DNA of 64,000 bases, from positions 28,338 through 92,337 of the forward strand of contig JBELHR010000003.1 in NCBI GenBank assembly GCA_042091275.1. Reading direction: 5' to 3'. Origin of the DNA: JBELHR01 sp042091275. Its GTDB lineage: Bacteria; Bacteroidota; Bacteroidia; Flavobacteriales; Flavobacteriaceae. The translations under genes and the position numbers were made by a program. The stretch's first letter is position 1, and each line of letters begins with the position of its first letter. A model generated the notes under the pieces. The model saw only the letters and a program-made list of their open reading frames with translations. It was not told where the DNA came from and made no database searches. Shown here in pieces: positions 24,081 to 32,910 of this stretch.

Positions 24081-27000
24081 ATGATGAAGAGAGTATTTGA
24101 TTTGCTTTTCTCTAGCCGTTTAATGGCTATGCTTTTTATTGTATTCGCTGTAGCCATGGGCGTAGCGACCTTTATAGAAAATGATTACGGAACCCAAACT
24201 TCAAAAGTATTAGTTTACAATACCTGGTGGTTTGAATTGATTATGGTACTGTTCTGTGTAAACTTCTTTGGCAATATATTTCGATATAAATTATACCGAA
24301 AAGAAAAGTGGGCTGTACTAGCCTTCCACTTGAGTTTTATATTGATTCTCGTCGGAGCAGGAGTAACTAGATATTTCAGTTTTGAAGGTATTATGCCGAT
24401 AGAAGAAGGGGAATCCACAAATGTCTTCTTTTCAGAGACTACCTACTTCGATTTTACGGTAGATAATAAAAAAGTTCAAAGACCACCTAAATCGGTTCCA
24501 CTTATGCTCAGCGCATGGGGAACCAACAATTTTTCTATTGAAGAAGATTTCAAAGGAACACCAATTGAGCTAAAGTTGACTAATTATATTCCTTATGCCT
24601 TTCAAGAGTTTGTCGAAGACGAGACGGGTACAGAATACATACACTTTGTAGAATCTAGTTCTGGAAGTCGCCACGACCACTATATCCCAAAGGGAACGCT
24701 GCAGAATATCCACGGCGTATTAGTGGGATATGAGGCAGATGACAATCAAACTACCGTTAACTTTATTCAAGGACAAGATGGTTTGAAGATGAAAAGTGCA
24801 AATGCTGGTACTTTTTTGAGAATGGCAGATCAATTCCAAGGGGAAGTAAAAGCGAACGAATACGAGACCTTCAATTACCTGTCCCTGCACAGAATTGGGG
24901 AACTGAGCTTTGTCGTTCCCAAACCTCCTCTCAAAGGTAAAATGGTTTACCAAAAAGGAAACAAAGAAGAAAACCCAATGGATTTGCTCCAGTTCAATTT
25001 GACTGTTGGTAACGAGACAATGGATTTTGATATTATGGGAGGGCAATATAATATGGACCCTGCTACCAAAATAACTTTTAATGGCTTGAATTTTCAGTTC
25101 AAATACGGAGCGAGACTTTTGGAACTTCCGTTTAATGTAAAGCTCCGCGATTTTCAACTTGAACGATATCCTGGATCTCAGAGTGCTATGTCTTATGCAA
25201 GTGAAGTCACGGTTATCGATCCCGAGGAGACTTTTGACTTTAGAATTTACATGAATAATATCCTAAATTATAAGGGATACAAATTTTTCCAATCCAGTTA
25301 CGACATATCGGGACCCGTTGAAGAAACAAGGCTTAGTGTAAATCACGACTTTTGGGGAACGACCATTACCTATGCTGGATATATGATACTCTATGTCGGT
25401 TTAATGCTAATTATGTTTGTAAAAAACACTCGTTTTGACATGCTTAGAAATAAATTGGATAAAATCAAAGTAAAAAAGGCAGCTCTTACTGCTGTCCTTG
25501 CTGTATTTGCGTTACAAGGAAGTTATGCCCAACACGAGCATCAGGAAGAAGAACTTAAGCTCGAGCAAATTCAGACCATAGTAAAATCCACTATTGTCGA
25601 CAAAAGCCAAGCAGCAGCCTTTGGTGAATTGGTGATTCAAGACGGGGGAGGAAGAATGAAACCCGTAAATACTTTTTCTTCACAGTTACTGAGAAAAGTT
25701 AGCAAGAGCGATACCTATCTCGATTATAACGCAGATCAAATTTTCTTATCGATCATTCAAAATCCAGGACTTTGGTTTGAAGTTCCCGTAATCTATCTAG
25801 AGAAAGGAAATGACAAAATAAGGACTCTGGTAGGAATAGATGTCGACAGAAAATACGCAGCGCTATCTGATTTTCTCGATGAGAAAGGAAATTACAAAAT
25901 AACGGATTTAGTAGAGGAAGCTCAAAAGAAAAATGTCAGAAGTAAGTTTGAAAAAGACTTAATCAATATAGACAGGAGAGTTGGACTACTTTATTCCGCA
26001 ATCGGAGGTGGTATTCTAAAAATATTCCCAATCCCGAGCGATAGGGAAAACAAATGGATTTCTCTTCCTGAGTTTAATGAATCTAGACTGTCAGGTAGCG
26101 ACTCTGTTTTTGTCAGACAAGTACTTCCAGTTTATGCTCAGACGCTGCAACAAGCCAAGAAAACGGGTAATTATGCAGATGCTACGGAGATATTAGATGG
26201 AATGAAAAATTTCCAAAAAAAATACGGGGCTGAAGTGTATCCAAGTCAAGAAAAAATTGATTTGGAAATAGCGTATAATAAATACGATGTATTCAAAAAG
26301 TTGTTTTCCTATTATATGTATGTAGGAACTTTAATGTTTTTGCTCGTTATCGTACAAATATTTAAAGACAATAAGACGCTACGGGTTCTGATCAAAATCT
26401 GTATCGGTATAATAGCCTTACTCTTTATAATGCATACGGGTGGTTTGATTGCACGTTGGTTTGTCTCGGGACATGCTCCGTGGTCCAACGCATACGAGTC
26501 GATGATTTACGTGGCATGGGCTACTATGCTCTTTGGCTTTTTATTCGGTAAAAACTCTACACTTACAATAGCGGCAACCGCATTTTTGACCTCTATGATT
26601 TTGATGATTGCACATTGGAATTGGATGGACCCTGAAATTGCCAACTTACAACCCGTTTTAAACTCCTATTGGTTGATGATTCACGTAGCAATTATTGTAG
26701 CGAGTTACGGACCATTTGCTCTGAGTATGATTGTCGGAATAATTGCATTATTATTAATAGTTCTGACCAATGAAAAAAACAAGAAGAAGGTCAAATTGAA
26801 TATTGACGAGCTGACCACTATTAATGAGATGGCCATGACCCTCGGTCTTATTTTACTGACTATCGGAAATTTCTTAGGAGGAATGTGGGCCAACGAATCT
26901 TGGGGACGCTACTGGGGTTGGGATCCAAAAGAAACTTGGGCTTTGATCAGTATCTTCGTCTACGCTTTTGTTTTACACCTGAGATTAATCCCTGGATTAA

Positions 27001-27215
27001 AAAGTAAATTCACCTTTAACCTTTGGTCTGTAATCGCCTTTGCGTCTATTATGATGACTTATTTCGGAGTAAACTTCTACCTTTCTGGTTTGCACGCTTA
27101 CGCTTCGGGAGACAAAGTCGTAACTCCAAACTTCGTCTATGTCTCGGTACTTGTTGTGGCTCTTTTAGGAATTGCTGCAAAGTATAAATTCAACAGGTTT
27201 TACAAGAAAAAATAA
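24081..27215 (+). CDS. ccsA: Cytochrome c biogenesis protein CcsBA (ResB-CcsA fusion)
   Basis: The 1044-residue protein joins a ResB/CcsB-like half to a CcsA half. The N-terminal half has four membrane helices and a large periplasmic loop. The CcsA half carries the haem-handling tryptophan-rich motif WGRYWGWDPKETW (about residues 945-957) and His residues in flanking helices (HTGGLIARWFVSGHAPWSNAYESM, LHLR, LSGLHAY). This is system II cytochrome c maturation, which exports haem and attaches it to CXXCH apocytochromes in the periplasm. Fused CcsBA is usual in Bacteroidetes and epsilonproteobacteria. It has its own promoter box, and the next gene follows 29 bases later. Confidence 0.95.
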   Translation: MMKRVFDLLFSSRLMAMLFIVFAVAMGVATFIENDYGTQTSKVLVYNTWWFELIMVLFCVNFFGNIFRYKLYRKEKWAVLAFHLSFILILVGAGVTRYFSFEGIMPIEEGESTNVFFSETTYFDFTVDNKKVQRPPKSVPLMLSAWGTNNFSIEEDFKGTPIELKLTNYIPYAFQEFVEDETGTEYIHFVESSSGSRHDHYIPKGTLQNIHGVLVGYEADDNQTTVNFIQGQDGLKMKSANAGTFLRMADQFQGEVKANEYETFNYLSLHRIGELSFVVPKPPLKGKMVYQKGNKEENPMDLLQFNLTVGNETMDFDIMGGQYNMDPATKITFNGLNFQFKYGARLLELPFNVKLRDFQLERYPGSQSAMSYASEVTVIDPEETFDFRIYMNNILNYKGYKFFQSSYDISGPVEETRLSVNHDFWGTTITYAGYMILYVGLMLIMFVKNTRFDMLRNKLDKIKVKKAALTAVLAVFALQGSYAQHEHQEEELKLEQIQTIVKSTIVDKSQAAAFGELVIQDGGGRMKPVNTFSSQLLRKVSKSDTYLDYNADQIFLSIIQNPGLWFEVPVIYLEKGNDKIRTLVGIDVDRKYAALSDFLDEKGNYKITDLVEEAQKKNVRSKFEKDLINIDRRVGLLYSAIGGGILKIFPIPSDRENKWISLPEFNESRLSGSDSVFVRQVLPVYAQTLQQAKKTGNYADATEILDGMKNFQKKYGAEVYPSQEKIDLEIAYNKYDVFKKLFSYYMYVGTLMFLLVIVQIFKDNKTLRVLIKICIGIIALLFIMHTGGLIARWFVSGHAPWSNAYESMIYVAWATMLFGFLFGKNSTLTIAATAFLTSMILMIAHWNWMDPEIANLQPVLNSYWLMIHVAIIVASYGPFALSMIVGIIALLLIVLTNEKNKKKVKLNIDELTTINEMAMTLGLILLTIGNFLGGMWANESWGRYWGWDPKETWALISIFVYAFVLHLRLIPGLKSKFTFNLWSVIAFASIMMTYFGVNFYLSGLHAYASGDKVVTPNFVYVSVLVVALLGIAAKYKFNRFYKKK

Positions 27216-27244
27216 ACTACATTTGAATCAAAATTTAAAAAACT

Positions 27245-27760
27245 ATGTTTAATAAATACATCAAACTAGCCCTCGCTATTGCTATAGGCGCTTGGTCTAT
27301 ATTTGAATTTACTCAGGGAAATATCGGAAATGGAATTTCCTTATTATTACTAGCGGGAATATTTGTTTTCTTTTTCTACAAGAACGAATTTTTACTACTC
27401 GCTTTCTTAAAAATAAGATCTCAAGATTTTGTCGGTGCTCAAAAATGGTTGAACTATATCAAAAAGCCAGAAGCTGCACTTCGCAAACCTCAACAAGCTT
27501 ACTTTTATTTTTTAAATGGTTTAATTCTGAGCCAATCCAACCTAACCCAAGCAGAGAAGTTATTTCGAAAAGCTCTTAACCTAGGATTGAGTATGGATCA
27601 CGATGTGGCAATGGCAAAACTAAACCTCGCTACTATAGCTATGAGTAAAAGACGTAAAAGAGAAGCCACAACTCTTCTCAATGAAGCTAAGAAATTAGAC
27701 AAACACGGTATGATGGGTGAGCAAATAAAACAGCTCAAACAACAGATGAAAAGAATGTAA
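27245..27760 (+). CDS. Small membrane protein with TPR-like C-terminus
   Basis: The 171 residues begin with two membrane helices (about residues 7-24 and 33-55, FNKYIKLALAIAIGAWSIFEF and GISLLLLAGIFVFFFYKNEFLLL). A cytosolic or periplasmic helical part follows, with tetratricopeptide-like pairs (AYFYFLNGLILSQSNLTQAEKLFRKALNLG, AKLNLATIAMSKRRKREATTLLNEAKKL). It resembles a DUF2892-type conserved flavobacterial membrane protein. No function can be assigned. It lies downstream of ccsBA, and a TACATTTG box (27218-27225) 19 bases before its ATG suggests a separate promoter. A strong terminator follows. Confidence 0.8.
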   Translation: MFNKYIKLALAIAIGAWSIFEFTQGNIGNGISLLLLAGIFVFFFYKNEFLLLAFLKIRSQDFVGAQKWLNYIKKPEAALRKPQQAYFYFLNGLILSQSNLTQAEKLFRKALNLGLSMDHDVAMAKLNLATIAMSKRRKREATTLLNEAKKLDKHGMMGEQIKQLKQQMKRM

Positions 27761-27766
27761 AAAAAA

Positions 27767-27794
27767 ATGCCCGCTAACAGCGGGCATTTTTTTT
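27767..27794. terminator. Bidirectional intrinsic terminator
   Basis: The 9-bp perfect stem ATGCCCGCT-AAC-AGCGGGCAT lies between an A7 and a T8 tract. It serves the small membrane protein gene (+) and the LysM gene (-). Confidence 0.93.
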
Positions 27795-27812
27795 GTAAGG
27801 TATCTAGAGGAA

Positions 27813-29510
27813 CTATTCTCCTTTATCCGAATATCGAATAACCTCTATTGCCTCATTTCTAAGCGCTCCATTTTCATCTTTTGTATAATTAAAGCTATTG
27901 GAAATTCTAGTACTCTCTCCATAGAAAGTGTCTTCCCCAAAGCCTCCTTCGCTAAAATAACGAATCAACAAATCATATATTTGATCAAATCCAAGAACCG
28001 CATATTCGCTCGGGAAAGATTGGTACTTCTCGCGATAATCGAAAAAGAATTTCCTCACGTTTTCAGATTGAGTATCTAAATTGGAAGCAGATGCATAAGT
28101 AAAATCTATATCCTCTAAAGCTTTGTGCTTGGAGACCTCAAAATCACTGTTGTTATCATTGACAAATAATCTAGCTCTAATAGAAGGATCCAATGCAACA
28201 ATTCCATCGATTAACGAGTAGCCAGTAGTTCCCTTGTTAGTCATTACAATCCAATTATTGGTCGCTAGAGAATCGATTTTCATATGAAGACTCTCAAACG
28301 GAACGTTATCGTTTTTGGATTCAATTATTCTAGGTTGTATCGAATCATTTAAACTCTTAAGTGACTCAATTAGGTCTAGGGACTGTTTTTGACTTTCAGC
28401 AGAATTATCTTGAACTATAATTATATTTTCATCGCAATAGTTTCTCGTAATATAAGCGTTTAAAGTCGCTGCATAATCTCTTTTTTCTGGATTTGGAATA
28501 ATATAGTTACTCCTTGACAAAGAAGCTTGTTTTTTGGAATATAGAGGAAAGACCACAGGTATATTCCTCAAACGAGAAGCGACCAAATCTACCTTATCCG
28601 AATAGAAAGGTCCCACGAGCAAATCTACATCAGAGAAATTCTCTAAAAGTACAATCTCTCTTACCTTTGTGGCATTGTTTTCTGTATCGTAAACTCTTTT
28701 TTCTACGCGATATCCCATATTATTCAGCGAATCAATAGCCATCATAGCCCCAAGATAATAATCGCTAACACGATCTAATGCAGTTCCCTTTTTTCTGAAA
28801 GTTTGAACGGGCGAAAGCGTATCGTTTCTGTTGAGCTTAAGAGGAAGCATGAATGCAATATTAAAGAGCTTTTTATCGGCTTTGAGATTATCCTCAAACA
28901 CCACAACTTCTTCTTCGGAAAAAAGAGTCTCAGAAAGCTTACTTTTTATCTTTAAAACCATCCCCAACTGCAGTCCTACCCCAGCTAGATCAATATCACT
29001 ATTTCTAGCCTCTAAGCTATCTTTTGCCACGTCATAACGTTGCTCGAGATTAAAATAGGTGTCTCCTTTTACCACCTCGTGAAGCACAAATTCCTCCTCC
29101 AACAAAGCTCTAGAAACTAATAGCTCATCCTCACTCGGAATCGTTGCTCTGTCGAATTTCAACAAAACTCCAATAGAAAGTGGAAGTTTTACGTTGTTTT
29201 CCTCTTCTATTAAATCCACAGTTACACCGTATTGAGCAGCGATGCTATATAGGGTCTCTTTGGGTTTTACTTGGTGATAAACAAAATCTTCAGCCCCGTA
29301 TATCGGAACATATAAGATTGTTTTGGGTTTGACTCGACGACCGACTCCAGGGTTGGTCATCTTGAGGTCAGACATAGTGAGTTTAAACTTTCTGGCTATC
29401 GCCTTTAGGTTTTCGCCAGACTGTACCTCGTACTCAAACAATTCGATTTCTTGAGCATTAACCGCAAAAGAAAAAGACAGCATACATAAAAATAGAAATA
29501 TCGATCTCAT
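27813..29510 (-). CDS. LysM-repeat protein with periplasmic ligand-binding domain
   Basis: After a signal peptide (cleavage near AVNA-QE, residue 19), the 565-residue protein has three LysM modules. They lie at about residues 24-69 (YEVQSGENLKAIARKFKLTMSDLKMTNPG), 77-118 (YHQVKPKETLYSIAAQYGVTVDLI) and 140-190 (HEVVKGDTYFNLEQRYDV). A receptor-type ligand-binding fold like amino-acid-binding proteins follows (about 215-545; NIAFMLPLKLN, LLVGPFYSDKVDLVASRLRNIPVVFPL). It should sit in the periplasm on peptidoglycan, yet no ABC transporter genes are adjacent. The ligand is unknown. It lies 37 bases after guaA in the porV-cdd-guaA operon, an order seen in flavobacteria by my recollection. Confidence 0.88.
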   Translation of the reverse strand: MRSIFLFLCMLSFSFAVNAQEIELFEYEVQSGENLKAIARKFKLTMSDLKMTNPGVGRRVKPKTILYVPIYGAEDFVYHQVKPKETLYSIAAQYGVTVDLIEEENNVKLPLSIGVLLKFDRATIPSEDELLVSRALLEEEFVLHEVVKGDTYFNLEQRYDVAKDSLEARNSDIDLAGVGLQLGMVLKIKSKLSETLFSEEEVVVFEDNLKADKKLFNIAFMLPLKLNRNDTLSPVQTFRKKGTALDRVSDYYLGAMMAIDSLNNMGYRVEKRVYDTENNATKVREIVLLENFSDVDLLVGPFYSDKVDLVASRLRNIPVVFPLYSKKQASLSRSNYIIPNPEKRDYAATLNAYITRNYCDENIIIVQDNSAESQKQSLDLIESLKSLNDSIQPRIIESKNDNVPFESLHMKIDSLATNNWIVMTNKGTTGYSLIDGIVALDPSIRARLFVNDNNSDFEVSKHKALEDIDFTYASASNLDTQSENVRKFFFDYREKYQSFPSEYAVLGFDQIYDLLIRYFSEGGFGEDTFYGESTRISNSFNYTKDENGALRNEAIEVIRYSDKGE

Positions 29511-29547
29511 GTCTTTTATTTAAAAATAAGCAATTTTTATTCCAAAT

Positions 29548-31080
29548 CTACTCCCATTCAATGGTCGCAGGTGGCTTGGAACTAATATCGTAAACTACTC
29601 TATTTACCCCTTTTACTTGATTGATGATTTTATTCGAGGTTTCCTGAAGGAATTTATATGGTAAATCCACCCAATCCGCTGTCATTCCATCTGTAGATTC
29701 CACGGCACGCAAGGCTACCACTTTTTCGTAAGTTCTCTCGTCTCCCATAACTCCAACTGAGTTTACGGGCAGTAGCATAGCACCAGCTTGCCAAACACTA
29801 TCGTATAGGTTCCATTTTTTTAATCCATCTATAAACACAGCGTCTACTTCTTGAAGGATTCTAACTTTTTCAGCAGTCACATCTCCCAATATTCTAATTC
29901 CCAGACCAGGTCCCGGAAAGGGGTGTCTCCCCAAAAGATCTGCATGCATGCCCATAGACTTACCTACTCGTCTAACTTCATCCTTAAAAATACTTCTCAA
30001 AGGCTCTACAATCTTCAATTTCATAAAGTCTGGAAGACCTCCAACATTGTGATGAGATTTTATTGTTGCACTCGGACCACCAGTGGCAGAAACCGATTCT
30101 ATAACATCTGGATATATAGTACCTTGGGCCAACCATTTTACGTCATCTAGCATATTTGCTTCATCGTCGAAAACTTCAATAAAGGTTTTACCTATGGCTT
30201 TTCTCTTTGCTTCTGGATCAGATAAACCAGCAAGAGCAGTCATAAACCTCTCAGAAGCATCTACTCCCTTTACGTTTAATCCCATACCGGAGTACTGTTT
30301 GAGAACTTGATCAAATTCCCCTTTTCTCAAAAGTCCATTGTTCACAAAAATACAATGCAAATTGGAACCAATCGCCTTGTCCAAGAGAACAGCTGCGACA
30401 GAGGAATCAACACCTCCAGATAGGCCGAGAACTACTTTCTCTTCTCCCACTTTCTCGCGAATTGCTTTGACTGTTTCATCGACAAAAGAATCCGGTGTCC
30501 AAGTTTGTTTTAGACCTGCAATTTTTATTAAGAAATTCTCCAAGAGTTTCGTTCCATCTGTAGAGTGGTACACCTCAGGATGGAATTGAATTCCATAGGT
30601 AGATTCTCCTGAAATTTTAAAAGCAGCATTTGCAACATCTTCCGTACTAGCTAGTAATTCGAAGTTAGTCGGTAAATCCAAAATAGTATCACTGTGACTC
30701 ATCCATACTTGACTTCCGGAATCAATGCCCTGGAACAAATCAGAATCAGAAGCAATAGAGTTTAAATGTGCTCTACCGTATTCTCGCGTATTGGAACTCC
30801 CTACATTTCCACCAAAATTTTGCGCCAAATATTGCGCTCCATAACAAACACCTAAAAGAGGTTTTTTAGCTTTAATTTGACTTAAATCTGGTTGAGGGGC
30901 ATCAGCAGAGCGCACAGAATGTGGACTCCCGGATAGAATTACAGCCTGAAACTCCTCCGCATTATACTTTTTAGAGTTAAAGGGATGTATTTCACAATAA
31001 ACATTTAATTCACGTACTCTTCTCGCAATCAATTGAGTAAACTGCGATCCGAAGTCTAAGATAAGTACCTTGTTTTCCAT
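29548..31080 (-). CDS. guaA: GMP synthase (glutamine-hydrolysing)
   Basis: The 510-residue enzyme converts XMP to GMP with ATP and glutamine in the cytosol. The class I amidotransferase domain has nucleophile GVCYGAQYLAQ (Cys near residue 79) and the His/Glu pair in QFHPEVYHS (near 168-170). The ATP pyrophosphatase domain has the PP-loop VVLGLSGGVDSSVAAVLL (near 217-230). The C-terminal dimerisation domain ends with RVVYDISSKPPATIEWE, the usual terminus. Length is normal. It is downstream of cdd and upstream of the LysM gene. A TATTTTTG box lies only 4 bases before the ATG, too close to be convincing as its own promoter. Confidence 0.98.
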   Translation of the reverse strand: MENKVLILDFGSQFTQLIARRVRELNVYCEIHPFNSKKYNAEEFQAVILSGSPHSVRSADAPQPDLSQIKAKKPLLGVCYGAQYLAQNFGGNVGSSNTREYGRAHLNSIASDSDLFQGIDSGSQVWMSHSDTILDLPTNFELLASTEDVANAAFKISGESTYGIQFHPEVYHSTDGTKLLENFLIKIAGLKQTWTPDSFVDETVKAIREKVGEEKVVLGLSGGVDSSVAAVLLDKAIGSNLHCIFVNNGLLRKGEFDQVLKQYSGMGLNVKGVDASERFMTALAGLSDPEAKRKAIGKTFIEVFDDEANMLDDVKWLAQGTIYPDVIESVSATGGPSATIKSHHNVGGLPDFMKLKIVEPLRSIFKDEVRRVGKSMGMHADLLGRHPFPGPGLGIRILGDVTAEKVRILQEVDAVFIDGLKKWNLYDSVWQAGAMLLPVNSVGVMGDERTYEKVVALRAVESTDGMTADWVDLPYKFLQETSNKIINQVKGVNRVVYDISSKPPATIEWE

Positions 31081-31128
31081 GGCTCAAAAATAATATATAA
31101 TCTGAGACCACGAACAATTTATCGAAAA

Positions 31129-31620
31129 TTATAAGTAGTCTCTGTTAAAGGATAAAGGCAGTAAATCCAAAAGTGATTTTGTCTTTATAACAGGACCTTT
31201 TTCTCCCATAAATAGGAGTTCGATAGGCTTTTTTTGGTTTACTTCGTATTCGGACAAGGTCTGTCTGCACCCTCCGCAAGGCCCTATGGGCTCATCAACG
31301 ATATTGTTCTTAGAATGAACCGCTATAGCTAGTTTTAAAACGGCTACAGATGGATATTCCGAAGAGGCTTTCCAAATGGCAACGCGCTCCGCACACATTC
31401 CCGAAGGATAGGCTGCATTTTCTTGGTTACTACCCGTAACGAGCTTTCCATTTTCGAGAAGTAAAACGCATCCTACATTGAACTTGGAATAAGGTGCATA
31501 AGATTTTTTTGTCTCCTCAAAAGCTCGATTGATTAAATCTAAATCCTCCGCGAGTAATTCTGATTTATCCTGGTAGAGCTCATAACTTGTCTTTAATTCA
31601 ATTTTCTTCATTTTAGCCAA
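31129..31620 (-). CDS. cdd: Cytidine deaminase
   Basis: The 163-residue zinc enzyme deaminates cytidine and deoxycytidine to uridines in pyrimidine salvage. The catalytic motifs are CAERVAIWKA (zinc Cys and proton-shuttle Glu, about residues 87-96) and PCGGCRQTLSEYE (two zinc Cys, about 124-128). It also has the family segment KFNVGCVLLLENGKLVTGSNQENAAYPSGMCAER. It resembles the tetrameric type but is a little longer at the N-terminus. The start overlaps the porV stop by 8 bases, showing translational coupling. Confidence 0.95.
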   Translation of the reverse strand: MAKMKKIELKTSYELYQDKSELLAEDLDLINRAFEETKKSYAPYSKFNVGCVLLLENGKLVTGSNQENAAYPSGMCAERVAIWKASSEYPSVAVLKLAIAVHSKNNIVDEPIGPCGGCRQTLSEYEVNQKKPIELLFMGEKGPVIKTKSLLDLLPLSFNRDYL

Positions 31621-32743
31621 AATTAATTCCTAAACTCACCCTCAAAACATTATTATTCAATGTATTAAACTTGGATTGATTAAACATATAGGAGAGATCT
31701 AAACGAAACCTTCCAGATTGAAAACCAGAGCCTAATGTCAAATAATTACGAACTCCTTTGGATTGATTTTCTCCAAAGTATCCCGTTCTAAAGAAAAACA
31801 TCTCCTTAAAACTATACTCCAAACCGAATGCATAGGTAATCTCTTGCAATTCCTCTTTGAATCCTCCAGGTGCATCTCCAAAAGACTGAAAAATACCGGC
31901 CACTGCACTCACATCATCTGATTTTCCAGCAACAACTTGACCATTCTCCAGTATCGGAGGCGTCGGAACCAAAAGTTTTGTGAATTCCATTAAAAAACTC
32001 AATCGATTACTGGAATTTAAAAGAAAGTCACTGCTCGCTCCCAACTTTAAATTCGTCGGAATAAACTTACTTTCTCCTCCCTCGCTCACTTGGACTTTGG
32101 GACCTATATTACTAATTCCAAGTCCTACGCGATAGACCATATCAAAATTCTTATACTTTACAGGAAGAGAGCGATAATAAGTATAAAGATCAAAAGCTGC
32201 GGTATTTACAGTTCTCAAATCCGAATCGTTGGTGCTTATTGCCAAATCTGACCGAATATATCTCATCCCAACAGACATAGAAAATCGCGGTCCCAAAAGT
32301 AGGGCATAATGCACATCTATAGACAAATCACTCGGCCTTTCTGTACCCAAAGGTTGACCGGTATCTGAACTGAGATCGATAGCTCCAAGGGTGTAATAAT
32401 TTAAACTTGCCCCCAAACTAGATCTGGCGTTTAGAATTCTACTATACATAGCTCCTGTAAGGAAAACATCGTTTACAATCCTATTTAGCCACGGAACATA
32501 ATACAGACCGAGACTACTCGACTCCTCTGAAAAGACCAATTTTGCTGGATTGTGAAAATTAGAAAAAGCATCTACTCGACTCGCAACACCGAGCTCTCCT
32601 ATACCGGCAGAGGCAGCATCGGGAACAATTAATAAAAATGGGACGGCAGTCTCTATTGGATTGGATTCTTGGGAACTTAATTGACAGGTGTATCCCAGGC
32701 AACAAATCCAAAAAAGCACATTGACAAATCTTGATTTCTTCAT
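31613..32743 (-). CDS. porV: Type IX secretion system outer-membrane protein PorV (LptO)
   Basis: The 376 residues match PorV, a beta-barrel shuttle of the type IX secretion system that carries cargo with C-terminal sorting domains to the attachment complex. A signal peptide is present (FWICCLGYTCQLSSQ). The PorV opening PFLLIVPDAASAGIGELGVASRVDAFSNFHNPAKLVF is characteristic, and the protein continues as alternating amphipathic strands to a terminal VSLGINFG. It is divergent from gldJ, another gene of the same machinery, with 167 bases between the start codons. It is the first gene of an operon with cdd, guaA and the LysM gene. Confidence 0.93.
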   Translation of the reverse strand: MKKSRFVNVLFWICCLGYTCQLSSQESNPIETAVPFLLIVPDAASAGIGELGVASRVDAFSNFHNPAKLVFSEESSSLGLYYVPWLNRIVNDVFLTGAMYSRILNARSSLGASLNYYTLGAIDLSSDTGQPLGTERPSDLSIDVHYALLLGPRFSMSVGMRYIRSDLAISTNDSDLRTVNTAAFDLYTYYRSLPVKYKNFDMVYRVGLGISNIGPKVQVSEGGESKFIPTNLKLGASSDFLLNSSNRLSFLMEFTKLLVPTPPILENGQVVAGKSDDVSAVAGIFQSFGDAPGGFKEELQEITYAFGLEYSFKEMFFFRTGYFGENQSKGVRNYLTLGSGFQSGRFRLDLSYMFNQSKFNTLNNNVLRVSLGINFG

Positions 32744-32848
32744 TCTTGATATATTCGATTAAATAATTGCGAATAATAAGGTAAAATTAAGGCTAATTTA
32801 TTAAACTTGTGAGACAGATTGGCCTTATTCCTCTGTCAAAACAATTTG

Positions 32849-32878
32849 TTGCATGCAAGACTAAAAATTGTAAATTGC
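32849..32878 (+). promoter_or_regulatory. Promoter of gldJ
   Basis: TTG (32849-32851), a 19-base spacer and TAAATTGC (32871-32878) lie 32 bases before the gldJ ATG. The -7 box differs from TAnnTTTG by one T missing before the G. Confidence 0.45.
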
Positions 32879-32910
32879 AACTTTAATCATACCCTAATAA
32901 GTATAATACA

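Noticed and set aside
31085..31117. A TTG-N22-TATTTTTG promoter for guaA
   Set aside because: The -7 box ends only 4 bases before the ATG, placing the transcript start within the codon; guaA is more likely read from upstream.
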